From Aspidiotus rigidus (taxonomy: Eukaryota; Arthropoda; Insecta; Hemiptera; Diaspididae): a stretch of 64,000 nt of DNA. Numbering within the stretch: the first letter of the stretch is position 1; every line of letters starts with the position of its first letter. Shown piece after piece: positions 21,301 to 33,345 of the stretch. The stretch covers positions 1,488,001 to 1,552,000 of the forward strand of contig JAVHKY010000046.1 of NCBI GenBank assembly GCA_035079385.1, given 5' to 3'. The translations under genes and the position numbers were made by a program. The notes beneath the pieces were generated by a model that saw only the letters and a list, made by a program, of their open reading frames with translations, was not told the origin of the DNA and did no database searches.

Positions 21301-23606
21301 AGCGTTGCAGTAACACTCGCAGAGAAGGAAGCGAGAGCTATCTATATAAGTTGAAGTAGGTGTAAAGATGATAATCCCTGGAGAACAGTCAGCTGAACTG
21401 CATCTCTACAGGACCCTCGACTTTTCATGTCGATTCACTGTCTTCACTGCAATGTGACTGCTATGAAGAGGATTTATTTCCATGTGGTTGATACAAAAGT
21501 CTGAGTGGTTATGTGAAGAAGTACAACCTCAAAGTGGAAGGTGACAGACAAATTGCGCATTATATTCCAAACTAGCCATTTGCGCCCCTGGTGGTTAGTA
21601 TATTCTAATTGTCCAACTCTTCTTTCGAGTTTACAATGCTGCAAAGAACTTGTAAACATATAAATTAATGGTCAATAGTCAGTTTCTATAGCTAGTAAAA
21701 CATTCTACCCTTGGATAAATATTCAAAACTTTGGATGGCAGCATAATTGGTATACAATTCTCAGTTGTACATTGACCAATTTTTTTGCGCATCATTTAAT
21801 TTAGTAGAAAAAAATCCTAGTGGTTGCCTACCTGAGGGTCCTTCTTGTTCCAGGACTGCACAACCGCAGTTTTTGAAGCATCACATAGGCCTACCAAGTA
21901 GAGAGATGCATCTGATTGTAGGAAACGGAGCATAATTGCTTCAATAAACGCCTTTTGCACATTTTCAAACTGATTAGGTACTCAAATTGTCGGACCAATC
22001 AATGGGTGTTTGATCATTTCTCTTTGTTTTACTCTTCAGTAGGTTGTTGAATGGCGTTCAGCAGTTTTTTTAATGAACCTGCAGTAAAAAATTAAATGTA
22101 CCAATTACTCAACGTAACTCATAAATGGTTTGAGGTTTTTTCATGTCCTTGAAGGCGCAAATTTTTTTGTCTGTAGGCTGAATACCCTATGTAGATAATA
22201 TGTGATACCCTAAAAAACAGAGCTCAGATTGAAAGAAAAAAGATTTTGTTAATTGATAGTTAAATTGTAATTGGTTAATCATTGAAAAATGATCTCCAAG
22301 TGTTTCACATGTTGTTCTTCAGAATCTGAAAACACAAGATAATCATTTATGTATGCAAAGACAAAATCTAGGTCGCCTAACACCCGAGTCATGAAATGCT
22401 GAAAGGTCAAAGGCGCGTTTTGTAATCCAAAACTCACTGTTGTAAATTTGCAAAGAGACCAGCGGAGTAAATGACTGCTGTTTGAAGAATGTGGTTTTTA
22501 GCAACAGGTATGTTATAGAAAGCCGGACACAAATGACCAAAAGCGGGCAACCAAAATTTCTTTGGTAATGCTAAATTTAGGAAACTGGTCGTGAGTGGTT
22601 CCTTATTCACTGGTGGCGGAATTTCTGAGCTATTATTTAAATCAGCATTGGTCGATTGATTTACGTTCATAAAGGGAACTAGCGTAGTTTCTGACCTGCT
22701 GTGTTTCAGGCATCATAAATGCAAACGTAGTAATTACAAAAAGAAAAACAATAAAATCAAAAATAGACATGAAAAAGTTTGTTCAGTATCACTATTTTTG
22801 ATTATGGAAAAACTGCAAGTCACAAACTGGAATAGCTAGTCACGGTCACCAATTCGTGGCGGGCTTGATAATAAAAACGCACGTTCACTCTGGATAATGC
22901 AATACCTAATAATAATCTGTTGGGCATGTTTACATCAGTAGGTACAATATATCAGTGTTGCCGTCACAAGTTCATTCTGCAATAAAATCTTTTGTATTTT
23001 CAATTTCTCCACTTTCGTTTCAATATCTTCTAGTTTGCGTTTGATGACTACTTTTATCATTTTTTGCGGAGAATATTCGCTTTTGACTTGTACCTAAGTA
23101 ATTCCCTCATGAGATCTGTAATTGCAACAAAGTTGAGCTTTATTGAGTATTCATTCAACACAAGGTTCAAAGTCAAAACTATAATTCATAAGTTCTAAAA
23201 TCAATACAAAGTTTGAGAACGACAACTACCGGTAGGTCTTCAAAAGTTCACAGCTTAAAAAAAGGGCGAGCAAAAACGCAAGTCACTTGTTAAACATAGA
23301 AAATCTAAGCCCACAACACTCCCCTACAGCAGGGATAAGTACACAAATATCCAGTGTTGCAAGTTGAAAAACACATTATAAATAACTACAATATGAGATC
23401 ACAAGTTCAGAGAAATTCTAAAACAAAACTAATACAAGGTCAACAAGAAGAATACAATGATATCACAGAACATACAAACACAAGAATGGTGGGTCGAAAA
23501 ACCAACAAAAAATTACATTTCATATCCCAATTTTGATAGAAAATATCTCAGTTTTGGACTCATAGGGCGCAGGTTAATGAATGTACACATATTCATACTA
23601 TCGCGT

Positions 23607-24535
23607 TTATTGATATACTGCTACACCAACGTTCCAGACCGACAACAACCAACAATGCGATATCCCCTCCGCTACAGACTCACTGCCTTCGTCAATACGT
23701 CTAGGTACTAAGTTTGATTCTGAAGTCACATAGGATAACTCAATATAGCCTTTTTCTAAAACGTCTTTGAGATAACTGTATTTTATATCGATGTGTTTTG
23801 TTCTGTTGAAATTACTTCTTGACTCCGCAATTTTCATGCTGGCTTGATTATCTCCATAAATTCTGGCACCGTTTCCGTTTACATCAATGCTCAAATCTAG
23901 TAGTATGTTTCTAATGAACATCATTTCCCTGGCGCATTTGCAAAGAGCAACGTACTCGGATTCCGCCGTAGATAATGCTACCAATGTATGTTCCCTTAAA
24001 CTAAACGAATCCGTTCCTTTAAGTCTGCGGTTTGCATTTTTTTACTCCACGTCGGAGTATTCCTCTTTCTTGTTTAGTATGTTCCCTTGTCTTGAAATGT
24101 ACTACCGGTACATTACCGAATACACGAATTAAATAACCCGAGGTAGATTTACGATCAAAGTCTGAAGCCCATGATGCGTCACAATAAGCATCATCAAGAG
24201 GTTTTGAATCGGGGTTCATACTACAAACTAACTTTTGCTTCTTTGTTGTATTTATATAGGTACTTTAAAATGCAAATCAAATACCTGTAGGTTTCTTGGG
24301 TTGCTAACAGAGTAAAACGGCTCAGCAGGTTCACAGAGAAGTTGATATCGGGATGGCTTCTCTCCATAACGTAGTTTAGAGAACCAAGTAGTTTCTGAAA
24401 TTTTGACACAATTTACCATCTTTTCCATTCATCTTAGGTACTTGGATCTAATCGCAGCTCCATCGGTGTTGTCTGAGGTTTCGCGGATGTGACTCCAAAT
24501 TGTGCGGTGCACTTTTCGATGAATTTCGTTTGATT
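23607..24535 (-). pseudogene. copia RNase H and connection region
   Basis: VALSTAESEYVALCKCAREM then IYGDNQASMKIA and RTKHIDIKYSYLKD (23700-23984) are the RNase H motifs of copia elements. Upstream, CDASWASDFDRKSTSGYL (about 24150) and LLGSLNYVMERSHPDI (about 24340-24400) are the preceding conserved blocks. Frames change several times. RNase H removes the RNA strand during reverse transcription. Confidence 0.75.
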
Positions 24536-25058
24536 TAGGCTATCTCGATTCTAGAAAGGCCAACCTTTAGATGCAAGCCAATAAAATGACCAATGTCTTC
24601 TGAGGTTTTAATAACAAAAAATTTCCGCAAATGCTGAAGTAAATTCTCGATCAAGTCAAAATTTTTTCCTGCAGGAAATCGTCGACATAAATAATTAAAA
24701 ACAGATCGCGAGATTTGATGTACAAGCACTGTTCTGCTTTTGATTTCCAAAAGCAGCATTCCGTCAGAACTTTACTAAAGGTTTTATACCAACTGAGAGG
24801 AGCTTGTTTTAAACCGTACAGAGCTTTTCTTAATTTCAAAACTCTTTTCTCTCCCCTATTCTTTCGATATCCTTCAGGTGGCTTTATGAAGACCTCTTCT
24901 TTATGATCTCCATTTAGGAATCCTGTTTCAACATCAGCTGATACCAGCCTCATACTGTGGTGAATAGCTACAGATAAAAAAGTTTGGATAGACGTTATTC
25001 CAGCAACTGGTGCGTAGGTTTCATCTGGTTCGTCACATTTGAACCCTCTTAACAACAA
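24535..25058 (-). pseudogene. copia reverse transcriptase
   Basis: YAPVAGITSIQTFLSVAI, VETGFLNGDHKEEVFIKPPEGY, LRKALYGLKQAPLSWY and LIIYVDDFL are the successive copia RT motifs, including the catalytic YVDD. The last is followed by a frameshift, so the enzyme is not intact. Confidence 0.8.
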
Positions 25059-25560
25059 GTCTCGCCTTTCCTATCTGTCCATCTTCTGTATCTCTCTGGC
25101 GAAAAACCCACTTCGTATCAACGAGTTTTTGATTTTCAAAAGGAACAGATTCCCACACTTTGTATTTAACGATTGATTCGATTTCTCGGTTAATAGCTTT
25201 TTTCCAGAGTTCCTGCTCTTGATTACTCGAACTAGAAATACCTTTAAAAATTTTAGGAATACTATAATTCAGTAACGCTACGTCTCTCCTCGTCTTCATA
25301 TCTGTCCAGTCAAGGTCGATCTCGATTATTTCCTCATTTTCCGACTCTTCATTTCTGAAAATATTTTCATGTGTTCCTCTGTTTTCATGGTGCAAAGGTT
25401 CTTCAGAATTCTGTACAGGCACAACATTTCGTGAGAAATAAATTTTTCTTACCTCATGAAAAAATACTTTATAACCCTTTTTATTTGTCGGATATCCGAT
25501 AAAGATTCCTTCTTTTCCTTTTGGTTGAAACTTCTTTTGTTTCTTTTTTGGGATTTGCAT
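25033..25560 (-). pseudogene. copia integrase C-terminal region
   Basis: KGKEGIFIGYPTNKKGYKVF is the usual copia motif after the integrase core. It is followed by an acidic spacer and YKVWESVPFENQKLVDTKWV, the segment just before RT. Open for 175 codons, overlapping the RT frame by a frameshift near 25050. Confidence 0.75.
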
Positions 25561-26300
25561 GACTACTCAAATTCCGAAAGGCATTAACAATTTTAAATCA
25601 ACATTACGTGTTCAAATAGAAAATACTTCAATTGGTGCCATACCTGGTATTCGTGATTTACTCACGCGATTGAGTGTGTAGATCACATAATTCATTGCTT
25701 CAGCCCACATTTCTTCACTCATAAATGCGTCAATTAGTACAGTAGGTACCCACAGTTTCGGAAACTGTTCGCATATCCCGTTCTATCCGTGAGTTTTGCT
25801 GTGGAGTGTACTCACACGAAAGCTGGAATTGAACATAATTCATCTATCTGTTTGTTCACCTGTTTGGTACCATCATCTGATTGCAAAATCTTTGCCTTAT
25901 TGCCTGATTGATTTTCTACCCTGTTGAAATAATCAATAAAGGCATTAATAGTACCTACAGTCCTTTGTTTTCAAAAAATAGACAGTTCTGAATTTTGAGA
26001 AATCATCCTTGAGAAGAAGGGCATATTTTGATCCACCTAATGAATGTACTGGTGATGTTAATAAATCAGAATGAGTCATTTCACCAACCTGTGTGGCGGA
26101 ATACAAACTTCTTTTGAAGGGAAGGCGTGTTGCTTTACCTTTGAGACAGCTACCTAATACATTTAAAGTCTTTTACCTCCTCGTACTTTACTCCATGGCT
26201 TTCAACACGTCTCTAGTGTACTCCAGATTTTGATGCGCAAAGGTACGATGCCATTGTGCAAATGAAAGGCAGGTAGCCCTGTTTTGATTTTCGAATAATT
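25560..26300 (-). pseudogene. copia integrase zinc-binding and core
   Basis: Minus strand: WHRTFAHQN (about 26230-26260) and a following C..C region give the HHCC zinc-binding domain. GGSKYALLLKDDFSKFRTVYFLK and ILQSDDGTK (about 25870-26030) are the core with its first two catalytic acidic positions. Broken by stops and at least one frameshift. Confidence 0.65.
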
Positions 26301-26412
26301 GTTATACCCCGGACTTTCATACTTATTATAATTACTATCTGTATATATTGATATTCTTATTCCATACTTGTACTTTGTATCTCATACTTTATACCTTCAA
26401 TATTAAGTATAC

Positions 26413-26880
26413 AGCTCGAGAGTCGAAAATTTTCCAAGTCCCTCTCCTATCATATATGGCTCAATAGTCGAAATTTTTTCGAATCCCCTTCCTACCATAT
26501 ATGACTCGATAATCGAAATTTTTTCAAAGTCTCCCTTCTATCACATATAGCTCGAGAGTCGAAATTTTTCCAAGTCCCTCTCCTATCATATATAGCTCGA
26601 TAGTCAAAACTTTTCCAAGTTTTTTGTTGGACGGCGGAAGGCAAATTTCTCAAAAAGCCACTCATAGAACAGGATCCCTGTTAAAATTTTGACTCTTGAG
26701 CTATATATGATAGAAGGGGGACGTGAAAAAATTCCTATCATATATGGCTCGAGAGTCAAAAGTTTTCTAAGTCCCTCTCGTATCATATATGGCTCGATAG
26801 TCCAAATTTTTCCAAGTTTTTTGTTGGACAGCGGACGGCAAGATTCTCAAAAAGGCCCCTATAGAACAGGTTGCCTGTTA
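26413..26880. repeat. tandem repeat, unit about 46 bp, plus inverted part
   Basis: Four to five units of ctcgagagtcgaaatttttcc, then aagtccctctcctatcatatatgg, followed by ttttttgttggacggcgga and a second, partly inverted block at 26690-26880. Related sequence appears at 43060-43120 (inverted) and 44355-44440. Confidence 0.65.
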
Positions 26881-26889
26881 AAACATCAC

Positions 26890-27616
26890 TAAATATCACG
26901 ACAACCACATCTAACCACTTTCTCTGATAATAAAATCCTACTGGAACTGGATACTTCGATTGATATTGATAAGTAAATTAATTAAGCGTAGATATCATTT
27001 CAAACAATCAAAGATCACGTTCTGTATTCATAATTCGAATCACGATTGTACATATTGTATTTACGCAATTGATCAAAAACTCATCGCAATTGATCAAAAA
27101 CACATCGAACTACTCCTACTATTCAGATGATATTTTTCTATTTACTTTCGGGATTTGTAGATTAAATCTCATTGCGCTTCTCTTTTGATTTAGAGCATTC
27201 GAGTTCCTGAGAACCAAAACGTAAGAACCTACAAAATAATTTGAAATTTCATAATTCACAAAAAGCAGAAGCTATATGCGATCAAGTATCATCAGTACTG
27301 TCGATTAAAATATCTACCTCTGACGACATCATCGAACATTTTCTAATGTTGTTCCGCGATTTGTGAAATAAATCTCACAGGCTAGTTTTTCCTTCGATTT
27401 CGAGAATTCAAGTACTTGCGGACTAAAACATAGGACCTACAAAATAGTCTAACGATAAGGAAAATTCATCTACCAGTATCGGATACTTGGATTGATAAAT
27501 AAGTAAGAGCAGGTATCACTTCATGCGATCGAGAATCACGTTCTGTATTCATAATTCGAATCACAATTCTATTTCTATACAATCGATCAAGAACACATCA
27601 ACCTACCGTACTTACT
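26890..27616. other. no gene seen
   Basis: AT-rich. cgtaagaacctacaaaata and ataggacctacaaaatagt (27220, 27430) mark an imperfect direct repeat of about 200 bp containing ctggatacttcgattgata-like text. Confidence 0.35.
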
Positions 27617-27981
27617 ATTCGGACCTAGCAACGGAGTGGCTGACACCTCGCGGCAGTTCTTAGAACTTGGGTTTCAACACACCACTACAAACATACATAC
27701 GCACGATGCTATTATCAAGGTTAGGATGAAATTCCCAATTTTGCATGAGAGTTCTGTATAATTGCTTCATAACTTTATTCAAATTCTTTCAATTCTTATG
27801 AAATATAACTCATTTGAAAGAAAATTTTCGACACCACAAACATATCCCTGAAGTTCTTCTCATACGTACAATATTTTCCGAGAAAAAAGTATCGAACGTG
27901 TTTCTTCGTAGTATTTTTGATTTTCATCCTAACGTTGATAAGGCGCGACGCTAGCGCGCGACGGGTCTGCTAGGTCCGAAT
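27617..27981. mobile_element. MITE, attcggac family, copy 1
   Basis: Ends attcggacctagca and tgctaggtccgaat. Subterminal ttatcaaggttaggat pairs with atcctaacgttgataa, and gcgacgctagcgcgc is present. The same layout occurs at 51777-51932. Confidence 0.65.
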
Positions 27982-28552
27982 TTTCAACCTCTTTCTCCCG
28001 TTAATGAGTAATAGTTCACTTGCGCTTGTTGATCTTTTCATCCAATAGACTTCATCCACAACAGAAAACACAAAACCTGGCCGTTCATTTCGTATTGGTT
28101 TTCTTAGGAAATTAGAATTTCAACTTCTCGCTGATCCTATTTCGTTCCAAATTTCATATAATACCAGTATACCAGTATTGGGATGTTAACCTAAGTTACG
28201 TAAGTTGGTAGCCGTGTTTGAACATGTGGGGGATAATTTTAACGTACCATGCTTCACGATGCGGAATTTGCAATTTTCAAATACGATTTAAATTATTACA
28301 ATTCGTATTGTCGAAAAATTATATCCTATAAATCGTTTAAATACTTCAAGAGAATCGATAACTGAAAGAAGCAATTCTATTAATGAAGTATTGAGTCATC
28401 TACGACTAATTGAAAATCACGATTCTTATGGCCAAATACATTGAACGTAAAATCGTCACCCAGAAATTCAAGCGAGTGCGGCGAGAGAGGAAGGCGATTC
28501 TAGCGCTGCCAAACATAGGTTAACATCCCAATAGGAAAAACCGAAGCTAGAT
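27982..28552. other. no gene seen
   Basis: AT-rich spacer. ggatgttaacctaagtt (28182) and cataggttaacatccca (28515) are a short inverted pair. Confidence 0.35.
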
Positions 28553-28824
28553 CTTAGACCATACAACAGATAGACCGAGCATAGTAATGAATCTTTGAAC
28601 GGAGAACGTGATAAGAATACACATAAGAAAATGAGGGGGACTGGACCTTGTTTACAAGTTTGATGAGCGGCGCGGGTGTACGGTGCGTTTCACTGCTCCG
28701 CGCGTTCACCCGCGTTGCCTTCATTGAGGTCCAGTCCCCCTTATTTTCTTATCATGTCTTCCGTTCAACGCGTTGTACACGCTTATATGGCCGATGCTCG
28801 GTCTATCTGTTGTATGGTCTAAGA
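28553..28824. mobile_element. fold-back element
   Basis: Left arm cttagaccatacaacagatagaccgagca and right arm tgctcggtctatctgttgtatggtctaag. An inner pair aaaatgagggggactggacct and aggtccagtcccccttatttt also matches. The interior is GC-rich. Confidence 0.7.
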
Positions 28825-29187
28825 GCTAGATGCGATCACAAATCAATGATACCCATTTATGTCTTCCAACACTATCCTATCCAACAATTTTCAATTTTGT
28901 TTCGTTATTCTGGCTGAAAAATGAATATCAATTGTTTCTCAGTTGTTCAGTTCAGTCCTCTTTCAATTTCAAAGTTTCGAACACAAAATAGCAGAATGAT
29001 AATAATGACATATGAATTTTGATAATGATCAAAATTTTCTGAAAATAATATTCAACGTATCGATGTTGTGCTGAATGATAGCCGATAGCACCCTTGCTGT
29101 CGACACGCAGGACCGAGTGAGCGCACCCCGGTGGCCACTGATCGACAGACACCACGTTCGAGGGTTTGTAAGCAAACCGCGCTTTAT

Positions 29188-29449
29188 TATATGGACCCTA
29201 ATAAGCAAAACTCGACCAAGCGACAATCACGTAGTTTCGTGATATTTAGACTTAAAGGAAATCGGTTACTTAAAAATAGATGGAGGTCGATATTTTCAAT
29301 TCATAATTACCTGTTCAACGAGTATTGCGTTTCCAGTTTTTTAATCAGCACCGTTGGAAAGTGCTCGTTGAGCTCTTTCCAACGGTGTATATAACTCCAA
29401 AATCTCAAAAATGTCGCTTGGTCGAGTTTTGCTTATTAGGGTCCATATA
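29188..29449. mobile_element. TIR MITE of about 260 bp
   Basis: Ends tatggaccctaataagcaaa then actcgaccaagcgaca, and the exact reverse complement at 29412-29447: 36-bp perfect TIRs flanked by ta. A stable inner hairpin accgttggaaag..ctttccaacggt lies at 29350-29385. Confidence 0.75.
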
Positions 29450-29640
29450 GGATTTTCATTGTATGTGTACTCACTTACTTACTGATACTTTATATCCATA
29501 TTTTCAATGCATTTGCACTTTATATCTGATTGTTCAGATTATGTTTACATTATCGTTGTCTATGTTAACTTTAATCCTTAGACTAAGGTAGGCCTACATT
29601 TTAATACCTATATCACTATTCTTAATTATAAACTAACTAT

Positions 29641-30296
29641 AGACCTCTAAAAACACAAGATCGCTAACTCCGATAGTTCGTTGGTTCTGCCACACATATA
29701 AAAATCGCTGCAGTCAACCTTCAGCACTTTAACACAGGCTCTTATGGAGAGTTGACACTAAAACTCATTTTCCTCCACAAATATTCAGTTTTTCAAAAAA
29801 ATGAAGAGATGTGAATTTATTCTGCATAAAATTTTCTTTCATATTCGCATGAGGACACAACTGTAGGTGCGCTAGAGTCGTGCCCGAAAAGGGGATTCGG
29901 CAAAAATTGCCATAAACCTGTATGAAACTAAAACGGGCTTTATCTTTGTCAATATTGAAAAATACAAAAAAGTAGTAAGAGCATTTTTTCATTATTTTCA
30001 ATCATAGAATAACCTAAAAGAAGAAAAAATTAAGATTTCAACAATTTTCTGTAACATCCCCTTTTCAGGCAGCTTCCAAAAATGGCCACCACAGTTTTCA
30101 TAGAGGGCGCCTACTTTGTGTCCTCATGCGAATGCGCCAAACTTCGAGCGAATCCGTGAAATTTTTTTCTCCCATAAGAATACATTGAGTGCGACTTTGC
30201 GACATCTGGTGGGATAAACTATAGAAACGATTTCAGGGTACAAAAATTTAACACAGCGTAGATGGAGAGTTAGCGATCTTGTGTTTCTAGGGGTCT
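29641..30296. mobile_element. TIR element containing a nested MITE
   Basis: agacctctaaaaacacaagatcgctaactc at the left pairs with gagttagcgatcttgtgtttctaggggtct at the right. Nested inside at 29844-30132 is a smaller TIR element, so the order of insertion is readable. Confidence 0.65.
29844..30132. mobile_element. MITE, ttcgcatgaggacaca family, copy 1
   Basis: TIR ttcgcatgaggacaca and tgtgtcctcatgcgaa. Nearly identical to 62702-62989 across the full length (few substitutions), which marks a recent burst. An open frame with FNIDKDKARFSF is shared by the copies, but I see no protein family in it. Confidence 0.75.
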
Positions 30297-30780
30297 GTAT
30301 TATAAACTTTGACATATTACATCCAGTGTTGCCATCCCACAACAAGCTTATATTTGTAAAAATTTTGCAGTTGAATGAGAGGGCAGGCATTAAAATTCCA
30401 ATCTGATAATATAAATTACCAGAAATTTTAAAGGCTGACAGAAGTTAACTTCATGTATTTCATTAGGTACATCCAATGGCTACAGCATAATATTGTTATA
30501 TTAAGCTCTAATACCAGGTATTCAAGAATACACCACTACGTTCACCTTGATTATTCAACAATTGTGGAACGTCTGGTTTGCTGGTAAGACGACTTTCTCA
30601 CTCAAACAACAGAATCGTTTAGGTTCCTCGGTCCAACGCATAGCCGAACATAATTAAGTGAAGGTGGACGAATTTTTCGCGTGCAAGGATAAATATAATA
30701 TTTAAATGAAATAACGAGGCTTTTCCCGCACCGTTTTTTATTAAAAGATCGTGACGTTTCGGCAAAAGTTTCTGATTCTC

Positions 30781-30816
<36 letters not shown>

Positions 30817-30873
30817 TAGCAGTATCGTCTTATCATAGGCTTCCTGATGTTGGACGGCACTTTAAATCAATCT

Positions 30874-30909
<36 letters not shown>
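30781..30909. repeat. microsatellites (tta)n and (aaat)n
   Basis: Pure tta repeats at 30781-30814 and aaat repeats at 30875-30909. The text just before (30745-30770) reads gacgtttcggcaaaagtttctga, whose complement resembles the gccgaaacgtc ends of Penelope-like elements. Confidence 0.7.
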
Positions 30910-30910
<1 letters not shown>

Positions 30911-31154
30911 AATCTACTTTGGAGAAATTTTGACCCTTTTTGGGTCCAGTAACCCATTTTGGTGCTTTTCGTAATTTTAAAATTTTTTTTTCAGACTCCT
31001 CGCTAAATTTTACCAGGGAATTAACCAGTGTTTGAAAGTTTGAGCAATTTTTCGCTTTGGAGAAATTTTGACCCTCTCACAGTGGGATGAAACACTCTCG
31101 TAGCCGGCAAAAAAATAAAAAAATTAAGAAAACTACTCTGACCGTCTTGACCAG

Positions 31155-31500
31155 GGGTTTTAATACTTGTAAAACATGAATCTAAAATCCATTTTCGGAT
31201 TCGGCGCCCCCTCCCCTCTCCACATATATTAACATATGTTTCGCAGAGAATAAATAAAGATTCTCTGTCAGAAAGATCGGTTTGGAGGTTTTTTGCTCCG
31301 CAGAACACATATCTGAAATCCATTTTTTTTTATTTGAAGCCCCCTCTCTCAACCACAAGTATTTGATACTATAATTTATTATGATAATGATGTAAATAGA
31401 GATTCTCCAGTAGAAAGATCTGTAGGTTTTTTTTAAACCACAGAACACAAATCCTTATCCAATTGAGAGTCCCTTCCTCTCTCCACAGAAGTTCAATTCT
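31155..31500. repeat. tandem repeat, unit about 135 bp
   Basis: Two to three diverged units with gattctctgtcagaaagatc, ggttttttgctccgcagaacac and aatccattttttt. A shorter direct repeat tttggagaaattttgaccct is at 30917 and 31060. No gene. Confidence 0.5.
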
Positions 31501-33179
31501 GTCTATATCTGATGTGAACCCCTTCGTTCACTATTTGATTTGTCACATTTATATGAATTATTGTGTGCCTCTGAAAGGAGTTTGAAAAAAAGAAATTTTT
31601 CTATTATTTGTTAGTACTACCTATTTACACTTATTTTGTTCGTTTTTTTTTTTTTTTTTTTTTCAATTCTCATCATATAAATCTTCAATTGAAAAACTCA
31701 TCGTTGTAGTCATCTTGTTCTTCTTCTTTTCCTCTTCTTCTCCAACAATTATCTCTAGCAATTTTGATACTTTTTTTTAGGTCTTGTCAGCGTCTTCTCA
31801 ATAAAATAGGTAATAAGGGCAAGTTTAGTAACTAAAAATATTATTTTACCGTTTAAATATTTCCAATTCATTTCAACTCTCCACAACCACCCCTAAATTT
31901 TAATCTGCAAAAATACAAATAAAATTCGAATGGGAAGAAAAATAGCTTGAAGTCATCTTTTTCAGTTACTATTGTGAAAAAAGTGTTCACTGCTCGAGTT
32001 TTCAATGAATCTTTGTAATTTTTTAGAAAGATTCAATTGAAGACGGTATCAAAGCAGAATTGGAAAATTTTCTTTAATAAGCTTTTTATTTCACTTTAAA
32101 ATCATTGAAAATTTGTCCATTTTTGACGCTGTAAAATTTTTGTGGATCAAAAATTTGGAGATCAAGAAAATTCTTCTATAAATGCTGTTTTGAGCAACTT
32201 TTTTGTAAAGTTTTGTGAAGTCATTCCTTATAAAGACTACCTATGCACACCCGACAAGCGTCGCAGTGTAACTACTGGTATACCAAACCGTGTAGGGTAT
32301 TTGGGGAGTATATACCTATGCAATCTGTTGTACACCATTCTGACCTTTCCCAACGGCCGACGCACACGCTTCAGGATGGTACTTTCCTTCATACCATGAA
32401 AAAAATACAAATTATTTCTTGTTGTAAGCCACATATACTTTTAAAACCATGCTCATATCACTGCAAAATGCAAGTTGATGCAACAAGTGTTAATGCACGA
32501 TTAAAGTGAACGTTTTTGTGCTGTTTGTTTGTGGTTATACTTTCTCGGCACATGTTGGCACAAATTTTTGCCAGTCTAAAGAAGTTGCATTTTGAACACG
32601 TATGTAGTACTTACTGGCAATGTTTCATTCCAGCTTTAATTGAAAACACAGCTAAAAGCCATTAGAACCACAAAGAAGAGCGTTAAAAATACTCCAGATT
32701 CAGTATTTAAAAAAGTACATGCCGATAAGTACGACACTGGTTCAACAGTGAGCTCTACAGCGACGGAATAACAAATCCCCGCACCTTCTACTCTCCCCAT
32801 TATTCAACTAACCGTAAGGCGTCACTCAATGCGAGTACAGACTCTTCAATACATGATTCAGGATTCTTAAAGTAGTACAAAACAATGTTCGAAGTTACAT
32901 TATATTTTGGCGAAGTCACATCTTCGATTTTCTGCCGCCTAGATGAGCGATTCATCCCAATATTTTTGTACTTTTCAATACTTTTTAATCATTTTTTTTT
33001 TTTTTCGGACTCCACGCTAAACGTTACTTGAAAATTGATAGAATATGCAACGGTATCGTGACAAGGTGGTTTGGTTACAGTGACATGGTGAAACAATAAG
33101 AAAGGTATAGTGGTGCGATACGGAAGTGCGTAATCATTACCCTGATGCGCAAGTCGCTGCAAGGCACGAATTTGGATGA
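31501..33179. other. no gene seen
   Basis: AT-rich, with poly-T near 31649-31664. The open frames at 32142-32509 on both strands have no motif or splice support. Confidence 0.4.
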
Positions 33180-33345
33180 GTTAGAAAAATTTAAACAAGG
33201 CTTTAATCACCACTTAAACAAATTTTTATTAGAAGCGACGTTCCGATACCGCCGGGTATCATCTACGGGCACTACCCGGCGGTACCAAAACGTTGCTTCT
33301 AATAAAAAATTTTTAAAGCGGTGATTAAAGCTTGTTTAAGTTTTT
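33180..33345. mobile_element. fold-back element
   Basis: agttagaaaaatttaaacaagg then ctttaatcaccac at the left pairs with the right end gcggtgattaaagcttgtttaagtttt. The centre pairs accgccgggtat with actacccggcggt. Confidence 0.6.

Larger units (their letters stand above)
20540..22720 (-). pseudogene. decayed Ty3/gypsy polyprotein
   Basis: Minus strand, in order: a gag start MPETQQVRN (about 22715) with a gag-like LPKKFWLPAF block; a reverse-transcriptase block YNIPVAKNHILQTAV then FGLQNAPLTFQHFM and FAYINDYLVFSDSEEQH (22260-22520); an RNase H block LGFFSTKLNDAQKNW and YAAIQSFEYLSKGRMF (about 21705-21850); and an integrase core block ATPLKDTTAYTVAQAFFDTW with EGAQFKSKLFRELNKMLG (20550-20765). 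The RT catalytic YxDD is YIND here. There is an internal deletion between gag and RT, plus many stops. A possible primer-binding region ggtgaccgtgac is near 22842. Confidence 0.7.
23118..26300 (-). mobile_element. truncated Ty1/copia element
   Basis: Coding blocks on the minus strand run integrase, RT, RNase H, the copia order. On the same strand the sequence after RNase H contains a purine run and tgttgtgggct at about 23318, a plausible 3' LTR start. An aataaa signal lies near 23140 and ttgcaattaca near 23118 is a plausible LTR end. No gag and no 5' LTR are visible above 26300, so the element is 5'-truncated or rearranged. Confidence 0.65.

Noticed and set aside
29765..30001. ORF shared by two loci (also 62638-62859) as a conserved small protein
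   Set aside because: The sharing is explained by two near-identical MITE copies. The frame is not supported beyond them.
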